Positions 1 to 12,657 are shown, numbered from the stretch's first letter. The stretch: 64,000 bases of DNA from Cacajao melanocephalus (GCA_963573385.1 CAUYLG010041475.1:1-64000); one strand, 5' to 3'. Notes: generated by a model from the letters alone, not told the origin. A program made the numbers and translations.

Positions 1-46
1 ATAAATTAATTTCCTACAATAAACAAATATGCCAATACCCAATTTT

Positions 47-48
<2 letters not shown>

Positions 49-79
<31 letters not shown>
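49..79. repeat. Poly-T tract
   Basis: An uninterrupted run of 31 T lies at the downstream edge of the ERV-L pol remnant. It may be the A-tail of a minus-strand retroelement outside the window or a simple repeat. Bases 1-48 hold nothing I recognise. Confidence 0.8.
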
Positions 80-80
<1 letters not shown>

Positions 81-261
81 GTTAGAGGCCAGGTGCAACA
101 ACTTAGCCTCCTCCTTAGATGGGCTATCTCAACATGCCCACACCATAGACCTCTAGAAATTTAACTGAGATAGATAGATTGCACCTAAATTTTAGTTGGA
201 TTTATTTCTCACCCTCTAACACATAAATGATTACCAATCATATCTAGGGTAGTTGCTACTT

Positions 262-833
262 TTTGCTCACTAGGTCCAATCAGCATAATGTCATCAATGT
301 AATGAACCAGTATGATGTCTTGTGGAAGGGGAAGGTGATCAAGATCCCTGTGTACTTGACATTGTCTAAATTGTGACATAGAACTGGAGAGTTAATGTAA
401 CCCTGAGGTAGGAAAATGAAGGTGTATTGCTGGCTTTGCCAGCTGAAAGAAAACTGTTTTTGGTGGGCCTTATTGACAGAAATGTAGAAGAGGACATCTG
501 CCAGATAATAGCTACATACGAGGTACCAGGGGATGTGTTACTTTGCTCAAGCAATGAAACTAAATCTGGTACAGCAGCTGGAACTGTAGTCATCACTTGG
601 TTAAGCTTACAATAATCCACTGTCATTCTCCCAGCTCCATCTGTCTTCTGCATAGACCAAATAGGAGCGTTGAATGGGGATGTGATGAGAATCACCACCT
701 CTGCATCTTTCAAGTCCGTAATGGTAGCACTAATCTCTGCATTCCCTCCATGAATGCAGTAATGCTTTTTATTTACTATTTTCTGAGGTGGAGGCAATTC
801 TAGGAACTGCTTCCCCTTCGCCTTCTTCATCAT
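262..833 (-). pseudogene. ERV-L reverse transcriptase remnant
   Basis: The minus-strand translation contains an RMTVDY..LNQV block typical of the palm domain in class III retroviral polymerases (about 600-640), followed by a VPDLVSLLEQ segment. After a frame change comes the catalytic box YIDDIMLIG, with YIDD encoded by 290-301. The two blocks are in different frames, and in-frame stops follow the YIDD box, so the gene is dead. The order and spacing of the motifs support an RT. Assignment to ERV-L rather than another class rests on these motifs and the linked MLT2-type LTR. Confidence 0.75.
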
Positions 834-990
834 AATAGACCCCAGTCCGCAAGTTAAGGAACCAATGTGAGGTGGCTAAGTATATCATTCCAATTATGTC
901 TTCTGGAACTGGGAAATAACTACGGGATGGGTTCCGAGACCTATTGTGAGATGAACTCGAGCTGAAACTTCCATTGATCACCTGACCTCT

Positions 991-1185
991 CTAAGCTCCT
1001 ACTCTGAATGAGGGGCTACAATGATGTTTTGGGTTTCTTGGAATCAGCGTCAGTTCAGATCCAGTGTTCAGTAGTCCCCCAAAAGTCTGATTATATCTTT
1101 TCCCCTGGTGCACGGTTACCCTGCTAAAAGTCTGTAGGTCCTTTTGGAGAAGCCTGGGAGAAAGATTCACAGTATAAATTTTCAT
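991..1185 (-). pseudogene. ERV-L aspartic protease remnant with altered active site
   Basis: A 64-residue minus-strand open stretch contains LLNTGSELTLIP, the retroviral protease active-site loop, where functional enzymes have DTG or DSG. The catalytic Asp codon is AAC (Asn) at 1066-1068, so it would be inactive even if expressed. It lies just upstream, in transcription order, of the RT remnant, as expected for a pol gene. A short open stretch follows at 769-981, then the frame is lost. Confidence 0.7.
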
Positions 1186-3061
1186 TTGAGGGCTTCTGGG
1201 TCTATAAACTGGCTCAAGTCTGAAAACTGATTGAGGGGCTCTGACTCTCTGATTTTATGATTCAAGTTAAACTTTGTTTAATGTGACCCGGAACTTTTCT
1301 GTTTATAGAGATCAAGTAAAAATTTAATAGGCTTCCTATCTATTTCACTTCTAGGAACACCATGATTAGCCCACGCCACAGATCTGTGTGAGTCAGAATA
1401 TTCTAATTGCTGCTTTGACTCTGCCACCCAACACAGTAGCTAACGCCCACCTTGCCTTTGGCAGTGGAATGCTGCCACTTGGCCTCGCCACTCTGGATCC
1501 AATTACTCCCATTGCATTTAGGTTTTCCAATTAAGTGGCTGTGGTTCCCACTATAAGATCTGGCCTACAAAGAGTAATCACAGAGTTCAAGAATACTGGG
1601 GCTTCCTTTAGTAATTTATTTCTTATTGGTAAAAGTGTATCTTCTAGATCTTCTCAGTGTTTGGGAATATGTCATAAATTATAAATCCACTCTTTCTAAT
1701 CTCCCTAAGCCTGTGAATCCCTTCCTCTACATTAAACCTAGGGAGAGCCAACATTTCCAATTTGCTCACAATGGGCTGTGTTTTGATTGTGTTTCAGACA
1801 ACCAATCAAATAAATTGTTAGAGCCTTAACTCCCAAGCTGTAATACTAAATGCAGAATCTCTGCTTAGTGGGCCCATATCAATTAATTCGACCTGATCCA
1901 ACTTTATGTTCCTTCCTTCATTATCCCACACCCTTAATATCAATTCCCACACATGTTCCCTAGATTTCTGCTTCTATAAATTAGAAAGGTTAGGCAGTTC
2001 TTCTGGAATATAGCATGCCTCCTCATGGGCCACACTGTACTTTCCCTTTAAGGGCCTGCTGGGACTTGAGTCTAGTTATTTGTCTAGAAGGAAAGAGGGG
2101 TGTTGGAGGCAGGTCTTGTGGAGAATCAGCAGTGTCTTGCATGGCAACTGCCTCAGAGAAGGCAATTCCTCAGGCGATGCAGGGCTAATCTCTTCAGATG
2201 GAGGTAAAAGACTCAGACTACTGTGAATAAGAAGATGACTCCCACTTGAAGTGGGGCTGCTGTTGACACTGGGAGTTGGGGATCATTTCTGCTGGTATTG
2301 GGGATGCCGCTTTTGCTGGGGCTAGGGAGACCAATTCCTCTGGGGGTGGGAGCTAAGCTCTACTGAGGGTGGGGAGACTTCTTTCACTGGCAAATAAGAT
2401 ACTCACAATTAAGGGATTCAGTGTCCCCAGCTTCCTTAGAGTCTTCCCACATACCCCCATTCCAACTCGAAAGATCCCATTCTTTCACAGTGTCCTCACT
2501 TTAACAGTATATACCTTGTGAGGCTGAGAGTTTAACTTGTGCTGTAATTCAGCCAATTACAGGATGAGATCCTACATTTGATTTTCAGCAATTTCAGCCC
2601 TGCACTAGAGGAGATAATGCTGTCTCTCAAAGCACATCTATAAATTTATGTAGCACTTAAGGTGGGAATTTGAATCCCTTAGGTCATCTTTTTTTTTGTA
2701 AACTACTTTTTCCAGTGATTCAGTGTCATATTCCTTAGTTTTCCAAAAGTGTTCCAAACTAACATGCACAGAATTACTAAGCTCCTTGCAACTTATAAGT
2801 GGTTGATTAGGAATATCCAATGCAGATATTTTGTGTATATCTACAAACAGTTTGTGCCACAGACTATTTGTGTCTCTTTACTACTGGAAAGGGAGTCGTT
2901 ATCATCTTTATATTGTGTCAGATTAGAAAGCCAATTTCAGAAACCCTAGAGCAAATAAAAAAAAAACCCTCACTTTTGAAAACCTGTTTCTCTAGAACCA
3001 ATCTCAGTACCAAAATCTGTATTAGCCAGTGTTCTCCAGAGAAACAGAACCAATATATAAT

Positions 3062-3062
<1 letters not shown>

Positions 3063-3105
<43 letters not shown>
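3063..3105. repeat. (TG)n microsatellite
   Basis: About 21 near-perfect TG units lie at the position where MLT2 LTRs often carry simple repeats. It is probably polymorphic in length. Confidence 0.95.
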
Positions 3106-3107
<2 letters not shown>

Positions 3108-3442
3108 TCATCCCTTGGTATCTGTGAAGTTTCAGGATCCCCTAGTGGATACAAAAATCTGAGGATGCTCAAGTCCTTTGTATGAAATTATGTAGAATTT
3201 GCATATAACTCACACAATCCTCCCATATACTTTAAATCATCTCTAGATTACTGAAAATACCTAATACAATGCAAATGTTATGTAAATCACTGTTATACTC
3301 TATTGCTTATGGAATAATGATATGACAAAAGTCTGTATATGTTCAGTACAGATGCAACCATCCATTTTTTCCTGAATATTTTTGGTTTGCAATTGGTTGA
3401 ATCTACAGATTTGGAATCCGCAGATACAGAGGGCTAGCTGGA
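3106..3442 (+). mobile_element. MER2 DNA transposon (TcMar-Tigger) inside the LTR
   Basis: The ends are diverged inverted repeats (GTCATCCCTTGGTATCTGTG at the left, ..GATACAGAGGGCTAGCTG at the right). The interior has the MER2 signature (TTTAAATCATCTCTAGATTAC, TGTTCAGTACAGATGCAACC). Non-coding. It splits the ERV-L LTR, so it inserted after the provirus, giving a relative age order. Confidence 0.8.
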
Positions 3443-3887
3443 GAACCAATAAAAGCCAGTGGTATGATTCAGTTTAAGTCCAGGGCCCTGAGAACAAAAG
3501 AACTGATGCTGTAACTCCCAGTCTAAGTCCAAAAGCTTGAGAACTAGGGTGGGTGGTGGGGGTGGTGGCTCATGTTAGTCAGTTCTAGAGTCTGAAGGCG
3601 TGAGAACAGGGAGCTTCAATATCTGTCTAAGGGCAGGAGAAGATGGATATCCCAACTAAAGAAGGAGATAATTTTTCTTGATTCTGTCTTTTTGTTTTGT
3701 GTGTCTCTCAATGGAATGGATAATGCCCACCCACATAGGTGAAGGTGATCTTTTTTACCTAGTCTACCAATTCAGATGCTAATCTCTTCTGGAAACACCC
3801 TCAGAGATATACCCATAAATAATGTGTTGCCAGCTATCTGGGCATCTCTTACCCCAGTTAAGTTGACACATAAAGTTAAGAGGTCAT

Positions 3888-4518
3888 CTACTTACCTGTG
3901 CCATTTTTCAGATGATGAAGCTTGCCACAGTTTATCCAAGAATACACAGAGTGGGAAAGGTAGGATTTAAAGTTTGCCCGACTAGTGTTCTCCCAGTGAT
4001 TTTCCTCTGGGTGCTATCTCTTGTGATGGAACTGGGGAGAAATGTAGGGAGGAAGACAATTACTGCCTTCCCAGACTCACAGGCTGATGGAAGGAGATCC
4101 CATAAAGTATTTACTGTAAAAAGGAGGAAGTGGCAGAGGAAAGTGCTGGAGAAAAGAAGACAGAACAAAGAGATTACTAAGTTCAGGTGTAAGGTGACCA
4201 GGTCTGCCTGGGATAGTGGTAGCTTGGATGGAGAGGAAAGACAAAATGTGAGGAAAACATATAGGGAGATTTGACCATGTTTGTATAGAGACTACCTTCC
4301 TTGGTTCATCCTTAAATGAGATGAAAATCCTGTAGCACCATTTCTAGCATTTGTCAAGTACTCAAGAAATATGCGCTTTAGTGACCATAGACTGGACATA
4401 TAGACTACTAATGAGAAAATTCCTATACTTGAAGAAGCCTTACTTGCTAGCCAATTTTATATTTTTGCTGGGCTGCCATAGGGTTAGAATTAAAGACACA
4501 TTAAAATATGTGTTAAAA
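3888..4518. other. AFG1L intron, no feature seen
   Basis: Plain intronic sequence. An open stretch at 3912-4274 on the plus strand has no recognisable protein similarity and no splice context that I trust. Confidence 0.5.
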
Positions 4519-4794
4519 GGCCAGGAGAGGTGGCTTATGCCTGAGGTCTCAGCACTTTAGGAGGCTGAGACAGGTGGAACGCTTGGGGAGTTTGAGACCA
4601 GCTTGAGCAACATGGCAAACCCCTGACGCTATAAAAAATGCAAAAATTAGCCTTTCATAGTGGTGTATGCCTATAGTCCCAGTTTCTTGGAGGTGAGACA
4701 ATTGCTCAAGCCTGGAAGTCGAGGCTACAGTGAGCTATGATCATGCCACTGCACTCCAGCCTGGGCAACAAAGTGAGACCCTGTCTCAAAAAAA
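4519..4794 (+). mobile_element. Alu (old, AluJ-like)
   Basis: Starts GGCCAGGAGAGGTGGCTTAT and ends in TGCACTCCAGCCTGGGCAAC..CTGTCTC plus a short A tail. Many substitutions and small deletions relative to the Alu consensus point to an old copy. Confidence 0.9.
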
Positions 4795-5988
4795 TGTATT
4801 AAAGATATATTATAATGTGAATGTGTCTGTAGTATACATTAAGTCTTTATGTTTGTAAACACATGCCACGTTCTTCCCCTTTCTTTCTCAGCATATATAC
4901 ACACATACATACACACACACTTAAATGTCAGTATGTGCGTATGTGTGTATACATGGGTATACACATGGCACATTAGCTTTGTCGAGAAATAGATATATGC
5001 ACATTAAGCTACTGTAAAGTTTATGCACACTTAAAGGCACATTCATTCTATCTAGGTATATTTCTCTATAATGTACTGTATATCTATATGTATATTAATA
5101 CATTTTTCTGTCATCCATCATAAATTTCTGGCCCCCCACGGGAAATGAACTTTGTATTTTGTGACCAATGCAAGGACAAAGATTTTGCATCCTTAAATTA
5201 TATTCAGTATATACTCTGTGAATAAAAATGCCATAACTTAAAATATTGCCATTGGTATTTACATAATGCCTTTCATTACTGTTGAACAAAAACTAATCTA
5301 TGCATTCATTCTGTGGAGAAAAGTTGTATAAATGTAATAAATGAGATATTTTCTTCCTCAGTCCTTAAAATGATAGTGTAAAAAAGTGGAATTTTTTTGC
5401 CTGGAGATGAGACTACCCAAGGGTATAATATTTCCAGAATGGATATTATGAAGTTGTAGGAAGTTGCTGTATCTCTTTTTCAGTGAGGCCACAAGAGAAA
5501 ATGATTGTAGCAGGAAGTTGTGGTTTAGGCTTTAAAATGCCTTTGCTGTGAGGTAACATAGAAGGAATGGGCCATTAAAGAAGTTTGTATATCCTTTCTT
5601 TTTTTGATGTTTCAACAAAATAACCAGTTCTTTGAAGTTAAGTCAGTCTATTCTACAGCCTATTCTAAGAAGAAATGGTGCCTTCCTACCCCCAGTGGGT
5701 GAATCTAGGGAACTAGTTTTATATCACCACAACCCTGATACACTTTTCTTTCCCCCACAACATGTGCTAATTGGACCAGGGATGGGAATTGTAATGAAGG
5801 GAAACCAATTAGAAAACTGGTCAGAGACACCATGTAGCCTGGCATTAAAGAATAAACTGGACCTATCTTACTTACTTGTTCAATAAATTACTCTAAACGA
5901 AATGCATTTTGACGATGGGAGCTGAAGTTGAAAGGAAGCTATGAAATACAGGGCAGTTGTCTCCAGCCATTTGCTTAACAAAGTAGCG
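4795..5988. other. AFG1L intron, AT-rich, no gene seen
   Basis: Contains a degenerate alternating purine-pyrimidine patch at about 4890-4960 (mixed CA, TA and TG units). Nothing else is recognised. Confidence 0.5.
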
Positions 5989-5990
5989 TG

Positions 5991-6015
5991 CACACACACA
6001 CACACACACACACAC
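5991..6015. repeat. (CA)n microsatellite
   Basis: About 12 perfect CA units just before an L1 3' end. Confidence 0.9.
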
Positions 6016-6017
6016 AA

Positions 6018-6330
6018 AATAGAATAAGGCATAAGACCTACTATTTGATAACACAACAGGGTGACTGTAGTTAATAATTGTACGTTTATAAATAAGAGTA
6101 TAACTGTATAATTTAACTGTACATTTATAAATAACTGAAAGAGTATACTGGATTGTTTGTAAAACAAAGGATAAATAGTTGAGGGGATGGATACTCCATT
6201 TTCCATGATGTAATTATGCATCACATGCCTGTATCAAAGATATCTCATGTACCCCATTAATACATACATTATATACCCCATAAACCGAATATATACCCAC
6301 AAAGATTAAAAATAAAAGATGAAAAAAAGT
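6018..6330 (+). mobile_element. L1 3'-UTR end fragment
   Basis: Contains the characteristic L1 tail phrases GGTGACTGTAGTTAATAAT, GAGGGGATGGATACTCCATT and ATCTCATGTACCCCATTAAT, followed by an A-rich end with AATAAA. No coding part remains. Confidence 0.65.
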
Positions 6331-8689
6331 ACCAGGTAATATGATCAAGCAGAGGAAATTATGACTAGAAAGTGGAGGCTGGATAGATGCAGGAGAGAGA
6401 AAATGAACAAGAGTGCTCATGTGACCAATGAGAGAGCTGCTTTAATTCATGTCTTCCCAGGCCTCATACCATGCACCCCACACCCCTTTTTCTTAAAGCA
6501 CTTGAGACTCTATCACTTAGATGATTTAGGCTGCAAGGAATTAAAAACTCATCTGAAAGCAGTGTAAACTAGGCACATTTATTATCTCACATAACATGAA
6601 GCGTGGAACCCAGCACAGTTTTAGGCTGTCTTAGTGATGTCATCAGGTATACAGTTCCATTCTATCTTTCCTGTGTGCCATACTCAACATTTTGGCTGTC
6701 TTTGGTACACTCTTGTGAAATTGAGTTGCTTCTCAGCTTTCTCCATGGATGGCTTACATTCACCTCATTCAGCTTTCTTGGGTCTGCAAGTCAGTTCCTT
6801 CTTGTCTATATGCTTCCTACTTTGTAAAATTTTGTTGGTCTTCTCTCCCCTGTTATTTTCCTCATTTTTACAAATTTATGCTTTAAAGGAAATAAATTAT
6901 TTTAGTGGGGTTTTGAGGGGAACCAGTGGTAAATACATGTATTTAATCATTGAATCTGCTAACTTTATTGTGAAGTCCCTTGGGTTTCTCTTTTGGGATG
7001 AAATACATTTACTCCAGAAGTTTTCTCACTAGACTTACCCTCCCATATCATTGGCCAAGATGAGCTATATACTATATGCAAAAGACAGAGCTATAACCCT
7101 TTTACTGGCAAGGGGAATAAGGTCACTTTGACTGGCTTGGACAAATTGCCATTTACTCTTGGCAATGAGAAGGAGGACCTTCCCTTGATCACACAGCTGT
7201 GTGGAGGATGAACAACTAAAGAGTGATATTCAAAATATTGAACAATGGATAGAGCATGAACACCAACCAGCCAAAATTGGCATGCTACACAAACAGAACA
7301 AAGAAAACCCTATAAATACCCAAATGAAGTCTGATTCTACCAACAAGGAAGAAGATAGAAAAAGATTTGTATATGCCTAAATAGCAACTGCAGAAAATAA
7401 AGTACACAAATGCTTCAGAGGAAGGACCAAATCACCTCTTAAGGACCATTCCAGACTGTAAATTTTTACTCAGAACAGAATTGTTCCATTTAATGAATAT
7501 TTTCTGAATATCACTGCAGGGAGCTAGAGTACATATAAATTACAGGGTTGTGGGCACTTTCCAATTCTGGCAAAACCTTTATATAAAAGGTTACTCTAGT
7601 CCCTTAAGAGTGAACTTTAGGAGAAAGATTCTACCTCAATGGTGTTTGCAACTAATTGGCTTTATCTCACTTGCCAGCTCTTAACTGATGAAGCTGGCTG
7701 AAGGAGTGGATTGAACAGAACTCTGAGGTTGAGTTGGAATCAGCTGGAAAGAGCACTGTATTCATTTAGCTGTGTGTGTGTGTGTGTATTGGCATGCGGA
7801 ATGGCAGCACTTGGGCCATGTATGGGCTGAGGCTCCATGGAGTCAACTAAACTGGAGGCTTCCAAATTACAAACTGTACCTAAGACAAGGAGACAACCTT
7901 TCTTAGTGGGTGACATTCTTAGTCTAGGAAGAGGAGCATTCTTGTGGAAGAGTTCTCAGGGATTTGGATAACATCAGAGTCAGAAGAAAAAGGAAGTTTC
8001 GTTGAGTTTCATATTTGAGAAGAGAGCTAGAAGGCAGAAGTCCAAGGGTATGTCAGTTATTTTGTAAAATAAAACATGAAGAGAACTATAAACTATTTAC
8101 AAAGCTCAAACTGGAATTAACGACACCAAGTTTGCTAGTTTTGCTTCCCGGTAGTAATTAGCAGTCAAATAATGTGTGCTTTGGGTCATCAAATATGATC
8201 GTGGGTAGGGAGAGCAGCCAGTCTTGAGCAACATGATTTCAAGGGATTGAGTGAGTGATGAAAATTACTGCAAGATACGAAAGCAAGGTCAATTTCTGGT
8301 GCCTACAGTAAAGAGGAAAAGAGAATGTGAAGAACGGGCTGAGAGGAAGCTCTAGGCTGAGCAACAGAAAGGCCTTTGTGGAGATTTCCAAACACAGTGC
8401 CTTATACTACTCAAAGCCCTTCCTATTATCTTGTATACTTCTCTTACTACTCTTTGGATTGGGTACAGTTGATATTTTTAGCTCTGTTTTTCTGACAAGT
8501 TAATTTTCAGAGAAGGTAAACTAACTCAAAAGTATACAGCTAGATGGAAGCTGATCTGGGACTAGAAACAAGTTCTTTTAACTTACAGATCAGGGCTTTT
8601 CCTACTATCCCACAAGGACACTGAGATCAAAAACAAAACTGTCTGATCTGCAGGATATCTAGAAGCATATTAGGCACAGGTGGAGGTGT
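6331..8689. other. AFG1L intron, no gene or clear repeat
   Basis: No interspersed repeat is recognised with confidence. A short (GT) run lies at about 7772-7788. Open stretches at 6603-7032 are hydrophobic by chance composition and match nothing I know. Confidence 0.5.
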
Positions 8690-8890
8690 ATGGGTGGGGA
8701 AGATAGTATTCCAAGTAGAGGAAATAGCACTTGCAAGACCCTGAGGAACAAGAGAGAATGGTGGTTCCTAAGAACCCAAAGCAGACCAGCAGGGCAAGAG
8801 CAGGAAAAGCAACATGGACATTGGTGTGGGATGAGGCTACACATGTAGCAGGGGCCAGATTCTGAAGGCTTTGAGAGCTAGCATTTTGCT
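8690..8890 (+). repeat. Ancient mammalian interspersed repeat (family not assigned)
   Basis: Phrases such as AGTATTCCAAGTAGAGGAAA, CTTGCAAGACCCTGAGGAAC and GGGGCCAGATTCTGAAGG belong to a common, very old mammalian repeat that I recognise but will not name. Another part of the same type of repeat is at 10145-10415. Confidence 0.45.
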
Positions 8891-9904
8891 TGTCTAGCTA
8901 GAGCTTTTCAGACTCACCAGCAGCTTCCTTCCTAAATAGGATCAACATGCATTTCTTTGGACCTTTGCTAACACCAAATAGTACCAGCCTTTGAGCCCCT
9001 CAGGTGAGGTGGGGAGAGGAGGACATAAAATTACAATAAGTATATAAACCTAGTTGTGCACCAGTCTTGGTATGAATAAATAACATGCTCTGCATTTTCA
9101 TCTGCTACTATTTTCCAAATGAGTATCAGTGTTATGATGAATAAAACTCAAATTCATTTCAATGTACTCTTGAATTCCTAGGAGCTTTTAGCCATTATGC
9201 ATATAACCCCTCTGCCTCTTGCCTCATCAGTCTGTGACAACAAATAACATTGCAGCTCCTTTTGCTCTATAAGTTGTGGCTTGAAAGTTGCCCCACTCAA
9301 AGTATCATCCAGCTATTTCTGGGTATTTCTATGGGGATGGAATAGATCCCTTGGGCTCTTCCTACCTGAGTTTATCCTCCTCTTTTCCTCTTTTCCGAGT
9401 TTCATACCACTGTCCATGCTGTGTTCTCCTTGTGGTTCACTGATCTACTGTGCCCATTTTTGTTCATTCCCACCTCCCATGAACCCATCACTACCTTTCT
9501 TCATTCCCACCGCTCCTCAACCCTTTGTTACCTTTGTTCATTTCCACTGGTCATGTCAGCACTGCCACTGTTGGGCCCAAAGGCTGAGATAGTTTGCTTT
9601 CTACATAGAGTGGAACTCTGATACAACCTCCTGAAGTTTGAGGGTGATTTTGTCACTTCCCTGAGATTGGCCTCTTCTCCTGCCATCATCTCTGCACTTC
9701 TGCATCCACAGCTGCAGCTGATATAAGAGAACCAGCACATATGCTTGTGGAAAGCAAAGACTTGCTCTTACTACACTCCTCTAGCCTCCCCAGTTGTACA
9801 AGGGCTGCTTACTCCCAACAGTGAACTTCTCTGAGGGCCTTGCTACCTAGGATTTCAGTACAAATGGCCCAACAGAAATAGAGGAAGTCCTTTGTTCCTC
9901 TAGT
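8891..9904. other. AFG1L intron, no feature seen
   Basis: Pyrimidine-rich in places (9360-9560). No exon of AFG1L or other gene is recognised. Confidence 0.5.
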
Positions 9905-10135
9905 CCAAGAGTCAGCAAACTAACTCAGGGGCCAAATCCACTTGTTTTTATAAATAAAATTTCACTGAAACCCAGCTACACCCATTTATATATTGTTTAT
10001 GACTGCTATTATACTACACTGGCAGAGTTGAGGTTGTGACAGAGATGGTATGGCCTGCAAGGTCAAAAATATTTACTATCTGGACTTGTACAGAAAAAGA
10101 TTGTCAGTAATTTATCTAGTCCATAAAAATCATAC
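9905..10135 (+). mobile_element. hAT-type MITE-like repeat
   Basis: Has the familiar layout GTCAGCAAACT..GGGGCCAAATCC at the left and its inverted counterpart ..ATTTACTATCTGG..ACAGAAAAAG at the right, with GGCAGAGTTGAG inside. This is a non-autonomous hAT-like element. The exact family is not assigned. Confidence 0.55.
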
Positions 10136-10144
10136 AAGGAATTG

Positions 10145-10415
10145 TTTTAAAATGAAAGGTGGTTGATATGATCAGATTTATACTTTTCAAAGGTCACTCT
10201 AGCTGCAGTGACAAGAGTGAACTCAAGGTGTAAAAATAAAACTGGAGACAGACCAGATAAGAGGCTGTTCCAGCAATTCAGAGAAGAGGGGATTGTGGCC
10301 TGAACCAAAGAAACAACAGTGAAAATGAAGAGAGCTGATGGATTTGGGAACACTGAAGAGTTAGAAATGATAAAACGTGATAGTGGATCAGGTGCTTCAT
10401 GCCTCTTCTCTGACA
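10145..10415 (+). repeat. Ancient mammalian repeat, second segment
   Basis: GATATGATCAGATTTATACT followed by GGTCACTCTAGCTGCAGTG and AAGAGGCTGTTCCAGCAATT matches the downstream part of the same unassigned repeat as 8690-8890. Confidence 0.45.
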
Positions 10416-10951
10416 CTCAGCCCCTGGGTTCTAGGTACTACAATTCTGATCATGGATTTGCTTCTTTGTTTCTGGGGTCTTGCTATTCCTGTCTGGGTCT
10501 TCTAACCCCACCAGAGCACTAGAGTTCTATTTTACTAGTTTTGCCTGAGTGCTAGGGCTCTGCTGCCTCCTGACTATCCTCTATGAGGCGATTAGAGGAC
10601 TTCAGTATTTGGAGCCATGTCCCTTGTCTTTGTCCACCAATAGAAGATGCTGCTAACTTGGACTTGCATTGCCGTCCGATATTATAGGCAGATACCTCTG
10701 TGAGACTCTATGATTTCTCTGTCAGGCTGAACTTTCTGCTAGTAGTTGTGTATTTCAGGAAATGAATATAGCTCTAAATCCAACTTCTCAGTTTGCTTGA
10801 TTCTTTTACAGTACTTGAGATGTGCTGGGCCAATTCCAAGGTACTACAAAGGTAAAGAAGAGTAGGGTGGAATAAGGGATGAAAATAATAAACATGCAGC
10901 CAACCAATATTTTATTTAAACCTAAAAGAGGTTTTTAATACCCATTTTTAG
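10416..10951. other. AFG1L intron, no feature seen
   Basis: No gene, RNA or repeat recognised. Confidence 0.5.
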
Positions 10952-11412
<461 letters not shown>

Positions 11413-11944
11413 TATTTTTCTAAATGATTACTGAATTTGTAGAGTTATTAAATAAGACAGTATCTAAGCATGTGGGCTGGCTAGTACAGGACCATGGAGT
11501 GCCTAGCAAGGCCCCGGGCTTGAAAAGAAATCCATGATTAATCTCCCAACCTCCATTCTGCAAACATTTATGGAGTGCTTGTGGGTGACAGATTCTGGGG
11601 ACACTCTGTAGGGAACAAACAGATGCTAGCCCAGTTCTCCTGGAGTTTGGAGTCTGGTGATTCACCCCAGGCCAACCAGAAGGGACTTTGCATTTTCTTC
11701 TTCTGTAAGAACGTTACAGGATGTGTTTCTCAGCTATTGACAATTGAAATATTAGTCAAAAGTTTACAACCGTCAACACTCACCCTATGAGGGGTGCCCA
11801 ATTCTTCCAGTTCCACAGGTGAAAGATCGTCTGGAACAAGGAAACATTTACTTATCGACCTGAGTAGAAATGGGGCATTTTCAGGAGTTTGGGAGAATTA
11901 GGCCAATTTAAAAAGTGCACTTTCCAATATGATGACTTAAACCT
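11413..11944. other. AFG1L intron with weak ancient-repeat similarity
   Basis: 11545-11665 (CAAACATTTATGGAGTGCTT..GGGAACAAACAGATG) resembles the unassigned ancient repeat. The rest shows nothing. Confidence 0.35.
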
Positions 11945-12308
11945 ATGTATATCTCCTAGTCTGCTATAACAAAACACCATGAACTGGGTGGCTTACAGAC
12001 AACAGAAATGTATTTCTCACAGTTCTGGAGGCTGGGAAGTCTAAGATCAGGGTGCCAGATTTGGCATCTGGTGAAGGCCCACTTTCTACTTCATAAGCCT
12101 CTGTCCTTTCTGTATAAACCTCACATGGTGGAAGGGGTGAGGGATCTCTCTGGGGCATCTTTTATAAAGGCATTAATCCCATTCATGAGGGATCTACCCA
12201 CAAGACCTATTCAACTCTCAAAGGCTCCACCTCCACTACCATCACCTTATGGGTTAGGATTTCGACATACGAATTTTGGATAGACACAAACATTCAGACC
12301 ATAGCAGT
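11945..12308 (-). mobile_element. MaLR (ERVL-MaLR) LTR, MLT1/MST-like
   Basis: On the minus strand it begins TGCTATGGTCTGAATGTTTG and ends with TTCTGTTGTCTGTAAGCCAC..CATGGTGTTTTGTTATAGCA, the ends of MaLR LTRs. The middle has CACATGGTGGAAGG and CCTCCAGAACTGTGAGAAAT. It is a solo LTR with no internal sequence attached. Confidence 0.75.
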
Positions 12309-12461
12309 GTAGAAATAAATAGCTGCTTATAAACTTCTGCCCTGGGGTCATTTGAAATGTTGGTTCTCCAAGGGCAATATTTACATCCAAATATTGTCTT
12401 TGACAATTTAAAAGAATACACTTGAGCTATATCAGCCCAGTTTCTAAAGTCCTTTACATTA

Positions 12462-12551
12462 GGGCTCCCCAGCCCCTGGCCACAGACTGGTACTGGTTTG
12501 TGGCCTGTTAGGAACCAGGCCTAACAGCAGGAGGTGGGCAGTGGACAAGCA
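12462..12551 (+). mobile_element. MER1-like hAT-Charlie fragment
   Basis: GGCTCCCCAGCCCCTGGCCA..ACTGGTACTGGTTTGTGGCC..TTAGGAACCAGGCC matches the left end of MER1-type Charlie elements. It is cut off at the right by an Alu fragment. Confidence 0.65.
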
Positions 12552-12657
12552 AGTTGAGGCAGGAAGATCACTTGAACCCAGGAGGCAGAGGTTGCAGTGA
12601 GCCAAGATGGCACCACTACACTCCAGCCTGGGTGACAGAGTGAGACCCTGTCTCAAA
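12552..12657 (+). mobile_element. Alu right-end fragment
   Basis: GTTGAGGCAGGAAGATCACT..CTCCAGCCTGGGTGACAGAG..CTGTCTC, lacking the left monomer and the A tail. Confidence 0.85.

Larger units (their letters stand above)
1..3018 (-). mobile_element. Internal region of a degenerate ERV-L (class III) provirus, antisense
   Basis: Read on the minus strand, this follows directly from the LTR at 3019-3887 and runs from a primer-binding-site region (about 3000-3018) through a decayed gag region to protease-like (991-1185) and reverse-transcriptase-like (262-833) remnants. The order LTR, gag, PR, RT is that of an ERV-L provirus, and the MLT2-like LTR supports class III. Every frame is interrupted by stops and shifts, so nothing is functional. 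The 3' half of pol and the 3' LTR lie outside the window. It sits antisense in the last intron of AFG1L, as surviving intronic ERVs commonly do. Confidence 0.75.
3019..3887 (-). mobile_element. MLT2-type ERV-L LTR (5' LTR of the provirus), split by MER2
   Basis: Minus-strand ends match the MLT2 family: the start near 3887 resembles GTTAA..TTTATGTGTCAACTT, and the end at 3019 reads CTGGCTAATACA after the GGTTCTGTTTCTCTGGAGAA block. The LTR is much longer than its own sequence because a (TG)n tract and a MER2 element (about 3106-3442) lie inside it. It lies immediately 5' of the gag-pol remnant on the same strand, so it is the 5' LTR. Confidence 0.75.

Noticed and set aside
2820..3172. Frames with Cys-Val or Thr-His repeats
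   Set aside because: They are translations of the TG microsatellite.
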